From: Symsagittifera roscoffensis | Taxonomy: Eukaryota; Xenacoelomorpha; Acoela; Convolutidae | Reading direction: 5' to 3' | NCBI RefSeq assembly: GCF_963678635.1 | Contig: NC_087065.1 | Coordinates: 61,220,754-61,284,753 of the forward strand | Length of the DNA: 64,000 nt | Part shown: piece after piece, positions 36,143-46,403 of the stretch | Numbering within the stretch: position 1 is the stretch's first letter | Layout: every line of letters starts with the position of its first letter | Program-made: the position numbers and the translations under genes | Notes under the pieces: generated by a model | Told to the model about the DNA's origin: nothing | Database searches by the model: none | The model's input: only the letters and a program-made list of their open reading frames with translations

Positions 36143-37510
36143 GTGAGGGGTTTTCGTGTTGAGGACGAAGATACTATCACCGTTTCAGAGGGCAAAGTTG
36201 GGTCGTCCTCAACTGATTTGATAGAATGTCGCAACGGATCGCCAGAAACTGAGTGGGCTTCTTACTACGATGTGACGTCCGGACTGACTCGGCGTCGTCA
36301 ACCACTGGTTGAGCGGGTAGAGAAAGCAAAGGGTAGGAGGAGGGCAGCTCTGATGACGCTGAGAGAGATGGAAGAACCAGACCCTGTGGTGACACCATGT
36401 CCGGTGAAGAGATATTAATTCCAGTACGAGTAGGAATAACACCAGGAAAATCAGCAAGGGGAGTGGTCGAAGAAGAGGCAGCACAATGTGAAGTCCGCGG
36501 TTGAGGCGAAGTTAACGAACCTTCAAGTTGATAGAGGCGGTCGGTAACGAGCAGGTAGCACTCGTTGAAGTGTGGAGCTGCGATGTAGAGTTAGACTGAG
36601 GAGCAAACCTGAGCGGAGGTGAGTCACACTGAAGCCTCTGGCATTTTCGTTAGGAGAAGAATCATTAACCACTTGAAGACCACCGTTGAATCCAACTGAG
36701 CTTTCGCTGGAATAGTCAACTGTGAGGTCCACCATCGGAGTAGAGAGAGTTGGGTTGTTTGACCGTTGTTCTAGTAGCACAGGCTGAGACCGTGTAGCAG
36801 GCCTTTTAACTGCACCCCGAGATGTAGAATTCGAAGCTTGGAGGCGATCACCTAGAGTGTTGGGAGCAACTGAAACGGTAGACCGATAATTAGGCAGATG
36901 TGATTTTTCCGGTAAAATTTCCCATTGTCGGTAACATGAGTATGATCCGTAACACAAACAATTTCAAATTTAGTCAGTTTATAAAGCGGTTTCCCCGATT
37001 GACGATCAATAATTTTCCTAAAGACTTTAACTCGACTAGGATCAGACATTGGAAGGTTTTCTAATTTACTTGTTTTCGAGAGGCGAAGGGGTTGCAGAGC
37101 TGGTGCACACCTGAAGCTAACTTGTGCCCCCGGAGGTGTTACTATTGCTGGGAAGCGTAGAGTGTTGTGATTGAGTCCTGACTTGAGGGAATGAGCGAGG
37201 TCCGAATGCCGGGTTGCTAACTCCTTGAGGACCTTTTTTCCCCAATCCGGTGGAAGATTGCGTTTGAATTGCGACCATTATTCACCGGATCCCGAGCGAG
37301 TTCCGCCAACGCCTTGTAGGGTTCACTATCTGCCACATTTCCGTCCAGCGAGAACAAAGGTTTGAAGCGGGGAGGAACTGTTGGACTAGTGCTGCCGCGA
37401 GGAACAACTTTCGCCCTGTCTCTGCTGTAATCCTGGCTGACAATCTGGTCTGGCGTAAAGAGGTTGCGCTCCAGTCCCTAGGCTGAGGTATCAGATTTAA
37501 CAACATAATT
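36143..37510 (-). pseudogene. Pol C-terminal tail of element A
   Basis: After the integrase core the minus strand reads LFTPDQIVSQDYSRDRAK, then from 37049 NLPMSDPSRVKVFRKIID, and from 36957 a Ser/Thr/Asn-rich frame to 36523 and another to 36177. The organisation matches the tail kept in element B. Frame changes are frequent. It is inferred to be the disordered integrase tail; there is no sign of an envelope protein such as a signal peptide or transmembrane segment. Confidence 0.6.
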
Positions 37511-37516
37511 ACGCGA

Positions 37517-38539
37517 CTAAAACCCTTCAGTATTAGGTTTACGACCAAAACGCAATTCAAAAGGTGATTTCTTAAGCACCGAATGATTACTCTTGCGAGT
37601 GTCCTCAAGTATTTGATGAACCGTTTCCTTAAAGTTTTTGAAATCAGGATCGAGTTTTGCAACACCCAGTTTGCTCTTGATTGTCTGAATCGTTCGTTCA
37701 ACCAAACCAATGCCTCTATGATCTCCGACCGGCGAGAGGACATGTTTAATACCTCTGCTAGAGCAAAACTCTTGTACCAAGTTGTTCTTAAAACCTGAAC
37801 CATGATCCGTTCTATTAGAGTGAGGTAGACCATGGATACGAATGTAAGAATCAAGGAATTGAGTAACCTTCTTAGCCCCAGTAGTTTTAGAAATAAAAAC
37901 TGAAGGAAACTTAGAGAACCGATCGATTGCTACTAAAAGAAAGATCTTAGACCCTTTATCATCAAGTATAGGACAAGCAAAATTTAGTTGTAATTCCTGA
38001 TTAGGTCCAGACAGAACAAGCAAAGGTTGCTCAGCATTAAATGTTGACGCGGGTTTAAGATTCTTACCAAACAAGGTGCATTCACGACATTTCTCGCACG
38101 TATCAATAATCTGACGTGTCATGAATGGCCACCAGAGGTATTCAGAGGCCGCCATCATGGCCTCGTGTCCTGGGTGAGATCGGTGAAGACGAGTGAGCAC
38201 GGCTTATCGAAGAGTTTCGGGTATGGCGAATTTATTATCGATAACTACACAGTTATCAACCACAGCTGCTTTAGGCCAGAATTGGGCCATATATGAACCA
38301 AGCTTGTTGAAAGATGTGATGTCCTTGTTTATGATAGCTCGTTTCATAGGGCCAAGAAAACGATCCTCCTCCGTCAATTCCGCCAAAAGGTCTGCATCGA
38401 AGAGGCCAGGCAGTCCCACAATTTCCTTCTTTGACGAGGAAAGAATAGGTTTGCACCCATTGACAGCGAGAACTCCAATCTTTGCGGCCGTGTTAACTTT
38501 TCCTGGCTTCGATAGGCGACACTGTCTCATCGCCTCCAA
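37517..38539 (-). pseudogene. Integrase of element A
   Basis: The frame 38539-38204 (linker, ending VIDNKFAIPETLR) continues in phase into 38200-37517 after a single TAA at 38204-38206. The zinc-binding region has LHRSHPGHEAM and CEKCREC (HHCC). The catalytic core has VAIDRFSKFPSVF (Asp), RTDHGSGFKNN (Asp) and GIGLVERTIQTIK (Glu), so the D,D,E triad is present. A TAG at 37517-37519 ends the frame, and the same frame reads on (RNYVVKSDTSA) to another TAG at about 37480. Apart from these nonsense codons the core looks well preserved. Confidence 0.88.
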
Positions 38540-38560
38540 TAGCTGGGTGTGACCATCTTT

Positions 38561-39140
38561 TCAAATTGTAGTCCTTGTGGCAACAAAACGGGTTTTAGCA
38601 GCCCGTTCACGGGTTCGGTTTTGTTGGCGTATTTGATCCAATCGAGTGATGCGGTTTAGTTGACGAGATCGTATTGGTGGCTTTAGACTGGGTCGACCAA
38701 AATTCGGAGAACTTATTGGAAAAGACTCCACGAATGTCAGTAAATCAGCCTGCTCGGCAGTTGAGTTAAGTATAGTCTGAGGGTCAGGTTGAGTGATAGT
38801 AGCATTCAAGTCGATAGTAGTGGGTCCGGTAGTAGTTTGTTTAGCGCCAGGCGGTTGAGTAATTTTGAAAAAACTTTGGTTTAAAAATAAAAGAGATGAG
38901 ATTAGTTGACTGTTTTGTAAAGATTCAGGTCGGAGACAGTGAATTTTTGGAACACCAACTGGTCTGCGATAATCAATTTGCATACCAGTTTCTGATTGGT
39001 TGAATTCGTGAGAGCATATGTTGACGCCCTCTTTTGGCAAATAATGCAAACAGTCCATTTGCATACTAAAATATGATTGGTTGAAACACTGAGGAACACT
39101 ATCGTCGCTCCAACCGGCGAGCGACGTTAATAACTAGTAC
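38561..39140 (-). other. Pro/Thr-rich linker between RNase H and integrase, with local duplications
   Basis: A 167-codon minus-strand frame (39064-38561) has no recognised domain and is rich in Thr, Pro, Gln and Arg. The DNA at 38935-39090 carries two imperfect copies of an ATTTGCATAC...TGATTGGTTGAA stretch about 87 bases apart, and the CCCTCTTGCGGC region near 39165 resembles that near 39028. Local duplication seems to have lengthened the linker. Element C has nothing comparable at this place. Confidence 0.5.
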
Positions 39141-39142
39141 CA

Positions 39143-40740
39143 TTACACCGTGACACAAATTGAACACCCTCTTGCGGCGGCAAACAATTTTGATCCCACA
39201 CCGTATCTTAACCGATAAGAGTTAATAAAAAAGAGGGCCTGATGGAAAGCCTCAATAGATTTAACTACAAAAAGTTCATCATATTTAGAGGGCTCAGAAG
39301 CTGGAAACGTAGGATAACATGATAAATAATCGACTATCCCCAGCGTGACCCCTGGGACTTGAATAACCTCAAAATCAAAAGGTAACAAGCGATCTGCCCA
39401 ACGAGCAAGACGAGACTGATACAATTTATTATTAAAATTTTCATTTAATGCTGATATGATAGCTTTATGATCGGTCAACACTTGAAAACGTGTACCTAAC
39501 AGGTAAGTACGGTAATGTTCACAGGCCCAAACAATTGCCAATAACTCCAATTCGTTAGTACTATATTTAACCTCCGCATTTTTAAGGAAACGCGAAGCAA
39601 AAGCAGTTGGGGTCCAAACTCTAGGTTCAACTTCCTGTTCGAGGCAAGCTCCTAGACCATTATGACTAGCGTCGGATTTTACCCGCGAACCCTTTGATGA
39701 ATCGACATGATGAAGACTCGGGATTTTCGCAATCATATTGATTATGTCATTAAAGGCTTTATTCTGTTCCGTTCCCCACAAAAAGGACTGTTTATTACAG
39801 GCTTTCAAGGAGGCCAGGAAATGAACAGTATGGGTATGCAAAACAGGAAAAAACCTTTGCAAATGGTTTAACGTGCCCATAAATGACCAAAATTGTTTTA
39901 AAGTTCGCGGTGGTTTGAGTGATTGAATTGCTTCAATCTTTGAAAATTTAGAAGAATAACCGTCCTCATTAATGTCATACCCAAGCCAAGTTAGTTGGTT
40001 AACAGAGAATTCGCACTTACTCAGTTTGAGAGCCCAGCCTTCCACATCAAACCTATGCATGATCTTTTCGACCAGTTCGTTATGGTCTTGAACATCTCCT
40101 TTAGTGACTATCAGAATGTTGTCAAGGCAACAAATAACACCTTCTAACCCTTGTAAGGTACAATCCATTGCTTTTTGGAACTCGGAAGGCATACCAGTCA
40201 ACTTATAAAATCCGGTCTTGAATCGGTACGTTCCCGTCGTCTCGCAACACAGAATATTGAAATTACAGTGACTGCCAGTGAGCAATGACAACGGCAACTG
40301 ACTAAACGCATACTTAAAATCCAAGGACGTGAGCCAAACATTTCCAGGAACATTTCTAGTTACGATGTGTGCCGCGGAATCAATGAGTTCATGAATGTTT
40401 GGCATCTGGTACTTGTTTTTCCAGATCTGGGCATTCATCGGCTTAGCATAAAGGGCCAGTTTGATAGAGCCATCCTTCTTTGCAGTTAGCACAATCGGTG
40501 CTATGAAGAAATCAGTCGTACACTTGTCCAAAATTTTCAATATGTTCTTGCTCCGCCAGAAGTTTTATCTCGTTCGCGACCCTATCCTGAATATGAATCG
40601 GAACTTTAAGTCCTTTAATTTGACGTGGCACCAATGAGAACTTGAAATTAGTATAAACTTTATGATGTTTAGATTGGCCCAAACGACTGAACACATTTTT
40701 TGCAAAGAACGGCGTATTTTTTTGCAAAGAAGGAACTCCA
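39143..40740 (-). pseudogene. Reverse transcriptase and RNase H of element A
   Basis: A frame at 40727-40512 (KVPIHIQDRVANEIKLLAEQ) leads into the long frame 40540-39143, so one frameshift lies at about 40512-40540. RT landmarks are APIVLTAKKDGSIKL, SLDFKYAFSQLPL (first catalytic Asp), FKTGFYKLTGMPSEFQKAMD, and the active-site box reading CCLDNILIV instead of the usual YxDD, so the last catalytic Asp is Asn. Connection (FWSFMGTLNHLQRFFP) and RNase H follow, with the acidic residues kept in SDASHNGLGACL, TNELELLAIVWACEHYRTY and VLTDHKAII. The domain ends with GIVDYLSCYP. Confidence 0.9.
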
Positions 40741-42230
40741 GTATTCTGATATCGGATCCGAGGAACTATACTCCAGCGACTGAACTGATTCAGCCTTCAA
40801 ATGTGTAGTAACAACATCCAGTTGCTCCTGCAAGTCCAAACCAAAGAGATTAAGAGTTCTGTTCTTCGAAAAAATTCTGTTATCCACCCTCCAGCCACTA
40901 GAAGAAATCGGGGTTTGGATCAACCCAAGTAGACGAATGGGCTGCTTACTATAGTCCACATACAAGGTATCTATAGGGTAACAAGTGATATCGCGAAACT
41001 CAATTGATGGATTTCGTTGCAAAAGTAAATCACAGGTACGTTTATTCAGGAACGAGACTGGGCTTCCTGTGTCTACAGTCGAAGAGAAAAGACTATGACC
41101 TGAACGCAACTGGATACTGAGGCTCCTAGATTTTCCTCCGCTTGACTTAACGGTTTCTATACTGTTAATCATTACAGCGGATTCCAGTTGTAACACCCCA
41201 TATTCTGGCTCACTATCCTGTTCGTCATCTATAAAGTTACAATCCATAGACGGGCCCGAAGCGTCCTCAATTTCCTGAACCAGATTTACACGTCGTTTCG
41301 ACGAGTTGCAACATTTCGCGAAGTGACCACGTTTCCGACAAAGATTACATGCTACATCCCGAGCTGGACAAGATTTTCGGTGATCCGGACTAAAAGGAGT
41401 ACCACAGAAGTAACATGACTTATTTGTTTGATTGTTTTTTGACGTTTGTCGATTAATTTGATTTTGGGGATAATTCCGTTTCCCTCTAGATGACTGAATG
41501 GAAAAAGTAGGTTCTTGTTTAACCTTGATACCGTTTGAATGTTGATTATGAGGAAGTAGTTTTTGGAACTGAGCAGATGTATTTGCCCCTTTTTCGCATT
41601 CAAGCGCGAGCTTGAAGGTGCCATCTAGATCAGCCTTAGCCTTGATAAGTTGTTGTTGAACATCTATATCTCGAATTCGTCCAATAAAGAGGTCTTTCAA
41701 AATCTCCCTTTCTTGAACATGAGGCCAATTTAACAGAGCCACTTGAGCGCTCAGACGAGCGTAAAATGGCGAAAAAGTGTCATACAGTTATACAGTTTGG
41801 TACGTTCCACTGTATATTCCCGTTCAACCTTGAATAACGTTTCACAGCCGTTATGAAATTCTCGAAAAGGAATATTACTGATGTCCGTGTGAGGGAATGA
41901 GTCAGCGAATCGTCTCCTCTCTTCGTTCCCCAGAGCGAAGAACAAGCGAGACTTCACAAGGGCTTCGGCTTCGTGATAAAACCAATTCTGACTGATCCGA
42001 AGGCCTTTTCTCCTCCTCTCGATGTTTAATTCGTTAATTCTTCAAATCGCCACTTGATCTCTTTGTCTTCGGCCTTCCGCCGCTCCAGCGACCTCGCCAT
42101 CAGCAATTGACTCCGGTCGTGAGGAGGTTCATCAACAACCTCAGTGGGTTCGGTTAAAAGATCGTGAGGATTGATACGGCCAAAAAAAATTGACCAATCC
42201 AAGATTGCCAAAGGAATGACGGGTTAATGG
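40741..42230 (-). pseudogene. Gag and protease of element A (frameshifted)
   Basis: The frames 42211-42026, 41957-41751 and 41742-40669 carry consecutive Gag pieces. The capsid segment VKSRLFFALGNEERRRF parallels LRSILFLAIGSEGKRVF of element B. Two zinc knuckles lie at about 41300-41420: CYFCGTPFSPDHRKSC and CNLCRKRGHFAKCC. The aspartic protease follows with VDTGSPVSFLNKRT (catalytic DTG replacing the usual DSG/DTG box) and NRTLNLFGLDL. Frameshifts fall near 42025 and near 41775; the zinc-knuckle-to-protease part is open over 357 codons. Confidence 0.85.
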
Positions 42231-42305
42231 AGGCTTTCGCCCAGAAAGGGGGAATGCCTAACAGGTCAGTCCTGTCTTCGTTCATAGGAACTGCTGGCTG
42301 CGCAA

Positions 42306-42634
42306 TGAGTTTTGCCGAGGTTTTAGAATGAAAACTTGGTTATTCGAAAAATAAGTAAATTGTTTTAGAGTTGAATAATTTGTTACTTGAATCACTTTAT
42401 TGCTTGGTTTCGAATAAATACTTGGAATAGGAAGTTTATCCTGAATGAACATGAGTTTAAGTAGAATAAAGATAATCTAGCAAACAATATTGATATCAGA
42501 AGAGAATGAACACGCTCTGCGTGGTATTATGTATAGATTAGCACAATGACCTCGGTTAGTATAATTAACATCAATCTGCAGTAAGACTGCAAAGAACATG
42601 TAAATAACGAGGTACCGAAGGTCGCCTCACTACA
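42306..42634 (-). repeat. 5' LTR of element A
   Basis: On the minus strand it starts TGTAGTGAGGCGACC and ends AAAACTCA. The next bases TTGCGCAGCC (42296-42305) form the presumed primer-binding site, one base different from that of element B. Confidence 0.92.
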
Positions 42635-42639
42635 CGTTG

Positions 42640-45600
42640 AGAGCACTTTTATTGCTAATTGATTTTAAGTAAGCATTTCAGAGCAAATCTGGACCCACAG
42701 ACGTTCAAAAATTTTGTAAATAGAGGTGGTTTTTCTAACGGAATATTCAAGAAGTTTTTACAATTGTTGTGCTAAATACAGATATTTAGAAGAGTAAGCA
42801 AGGTTAGGTAATCCTTCGTGTGCACCCGAGGGATCACATAATCTTGCTGACTCTTTTGACCGAAATTGGATATTTTCAGACAGCTGCAACCAAAGTACTT
42901 CCAGACTTTGTCCGCGACTTATAAACCTGTTCAGACTATGAAGTGAACATGGAGTGAACATCGGCGCGACCGACAAAGTTGAAGAAAAGTCGCGGACCTC
43001 GAACAGGGTGGTGAACAGTTTGAGTTATTGAGAGGGGGAGCCCTCGAATTGAGATGAAATACGGATAGACAACTTTATTAATAAGGGTAATTATGCCCTT
43101 TTTTGTAACTTTTTTTTCTATAACTGCAAGTTAATAAATTGAGTAACTAACAGATCTAGTTTCGATAGTAGGATTTAATAGCCCGCCGAGTTTGTCTTTA
43201 TCATCACAATGAAAGCTCGTCGATGAAGGCTCAAAGTTTTTTAAGACGATCTTGGCTTTAACAAATTATGATAAAATTTCAAAAATACTCAACTTTTAAG
43301 GGCCTTAGAAGGTAAAATCTAAACTTCTGAATCAATTTTTGCCAGCAATACGGAGAAAATGGCAAAGCTTTGGTTAGTGTTAAAGGAAATTTTATAAACC
43401 TAATATTGATTTGAAAGTTTTGTGATATCGTTCCACCCTCATTTAAATAAAACTATTCTTCAAGTTGATTGCTTAGATTGGTTATGTCGCTCGCCTAAAT
43501 AGCAAACTTGAATTTAACGTAACGTAACCGAATCTAATTTTCTGAAATTTTTGTATTTGGAAGTTTTCATTGTATTGTCAAACAATAATCACTCAATGGT
43601 ACACATGCAATTCAAAGTTCAATGCCTAAGGGTTTAGTAAAAAAAAGAACTTTGTTTTGATCTCACAAAGGCAAAGCCCTGAATGTTCCGACTGCCCATA
43701 AGCAAGTCTCCAAAAAAAAATTTGCTTAGTGAAATAATGACAAAGAATGATATTTAGGCTGATACTATCATATCTTAAGCGTTCAAATTTGAGTGGTGAG
43801 GAATTCATAAGACCAATTAGTCTGCTTAATTTTAATTTGGAAAGAATTGTACTGCAGGAAAATTCTTCACGCGTAACTAATGCGCGTTACACTAACATTA
43901 TCAAAGTATCTGGAATCACTTAAGGTAAAATATAGTGTTGTGCGAACCAGGCGGAAAATCATCCCCCCACACGCCATATAAAGTACAAAAAGATAGATTT
44001 CGTTCCTTGTAACAAATCAATTATGACAAATAAGCTTCGTTCAACCAATTTGCAACTATTTATAAGACGGATTAAATCTCGCTTACGCGTCAATAGCTCG
44101 AATTATATTGCGCGTTAATTGTCCCAAATTGGTCAAAATGACCAAAATGGCAATCTTTAAACCCTCATAACTTTACGAAAAATGATCACAGGTGAAATAT
44201 TTTTTTACATTTAAGCTCAGGACAACAATACCTTTTGAATGATAAAAAAAAATTCCGTCAAAAATGGCTAGTTAAAAAGTCGAAATTTGTCTGAAGAAAA
44301 AAAAACCCACCCCGAGCACAAATATTCCGTTACTTTCGTATCGAAAGTCGGAACAACAACCCGCTGAACATATACATTACTATCTTTCTTCGAAAGTCGA
44401 TACGGAACAATAACGATTTTGCAGTTCACCGTTTTTTTGCATCTACTGCTATGTTGATCAGCTTGACATTGCTGATTGATTATATTCGGGGATAGACTCC
44501 GTTTGCTAAATCAACCGAGCTTTCGATATTTTTTATTTCAAGTGTCGAATAAAATAAAATGTGCTCATTACGCTAAAACCGAAAAGTGTTTTAGGTGTGA
44601 TAACTTTTCCTGACCTTACGGAAGCTTAAACTTGGGACTTTGTTGGCAAAATTGGAATAATTAAAAGGCCAAAATATGCAAATTTTCATCATTGTGTAGT
44701 AAATGCAAAATTGAACAAAAAACAAACGTTTCATTTTTATACAATTGTTTTTTCTTAAAAACTTATCTGACTTTTAGATCTAAAAATTATTCAATTTGTA
44801 AAAGTAAAAGACTGCCGAAACATTGAACGGTTTGTCTTAGTACAAGCAGTTTTTTATTCTCATTAGATAGAAGCTTTATCCAGTTTTTCCAAAAATTACT
44901 CTTCCAAAAATGAGATGCAAACATTAAATCAACTAGAACCACCGGTGCATTCGAGGCCTTTGCTTGATTTATCAATTACTATAGCAGGGTTGTTGGGTTT
45001 CCAGGTTACTCAACGGGAAACTCGAACGCTTTCAATAGCTGCATAGTTTTTCAAGCTGAAAATTTAAGACAAACTAAGTCTTTAACGGCGTGCAAAAAGG
45101 TAAAAAGATCGAAATCCTTAATCTAAGTGATGCTAGAAAACTGTACCACATCAGGAAAAAAATGTTTTTTATTATACAATTGCTGAACATTTATTAGTAA
45201 TTCGCAGAGCTATTTAACAGAAAACAAATTGTATGAAAACTTAAGTGAAATAATTTTGCATGAGCCATTCTTTGCTCTTTTAGGGGGTTTAATTTAAACG
45301 TAACGATGTATGAGGCTAGATACTGGAAGTATTTTTTTAAATCAGTCAATTTTCTACTTCTTAATTGCGCCTATTTGCTTGGCTTACATACAATCTCAAC
45401 TATAGAAAAAAAAACATCCATTATCATTTTTGTAAGACTATGGAAAAACGCAAAAGAGTGGGCGAAATTGATCCAAATTTAAAACTGAAGCAGATTAAGA
45501 GACGCTAAAGAAATCTATTTGCACTTTTTTCAGCGTTTGCGGATAAGAAACGAAAAATCAATGGAAAAGATTTTTTTTCTCTTTTCAATTAATTTATCAA

Positions 45601-46403
45601 ATTTTCCACAAAAGTTTTTTTAGTTTTCCCCAAGCGAAGTTGAAACCTTCACGGCCTTGACTTGATATGCGTGCAGTCTTGTTTTATATTTGCAACTTTT
45701 AACATGTACTAAGAAAATAAAAATTTTGAATTAAAAAAAATCTGAAAAATTTTTTACCTTGAGTCATGTTTTGTAAAATTAAAAGGGAATGAAAATGTCA
45801 ATTTCAACATATTCTTATAATTAACGCCCAAAATGCGTTCTTATAACACGCGCCTTTTTGAGGTTTTTTTTGTGTTTCGAAGTTTTTTAGGTATCCAAAC
45901 ACTAACTGTACTCGAGTAATTTTGAAATTAGGCATAAATAGGCTATCGTAAATGGCCTAAATTAAGCATAAATAAGCACTTTACTTGCTCTAAATTAAAT
46001 AAAAAAATTAACCGGGTTTTCTTGTCGCTGAAAAAATTACGACGACTGAACGACTTTTAATATATGATGTATCACTCGAACCATTCCAATGATATTTTGT
46101 GGTACATGAATTTGTAAGGAAAAAAAATTTAAAAAAAAACTAAAACACACCTGAAAACAAATTTCTTCCACGTTTTTTAAATAGTCCGAACAAAAATGAA
46201 AATTTGCTCGAGATTTTATTTTAATTTTCAAGTTTTGCATTGATTAATTTTTTGCATTGATTAACCGCGATTGACCCCTTCTCTGCTACTTGCTCAGCAA
46301 CCGGTTAAACTCATTGACCGTATAGAATTCTAGAAAAATATAGTTCCATGAATAATATAGTTTCGCATATATAGTTTCATATAATCAAATGTCTTTTTTG
46401 ACA
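42640..46403. other. Repeat-rich intergenic region
   Basis: It contains one arm and one end of the fold-back family (43660-44390), further fragments at 44810-44850 and 45650-45680, and one member (about 45840-46260) of a repeat that recurs at 49500-49760 and 49990-50440. No gene was recognised. The 3' UTR of the sulfotransferase should occupy its right end. Confidence 0.5.

Larger units (their letters stand above)
35545..42634 (-). mobile_element. Near-complete Ty3/gypsy LTR retrotransposon, element A
   Basis: LTRs lie at 35545-35874 and 42306-42634 (330 and 329 bp, about a dozen differences), each starting TGT and ending CA on the minus strand. A 5-bp duplication CGTTG occurs at 35540-35544 and 42635-42639. 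The order on the minus strand is PBS, Gag, protease, RT, RNase H, integrase and a Ser/Pro-rich tail, the gypsy order with integrase last. No envelope gene is seen. Gag has at least two frameshifts, the integrase region has in-frame stops, and the RT box is altered, so this copy is inactive. It is the closest relative in the window of elements B and C. Confidence 0.95.

Noticed and set aside
36143-36418. 91-codon plus-strand ORF inside element A
   Set aside because: It is opposite the pol tail of the element, has no domain, and lies antisense to the element's transcription.
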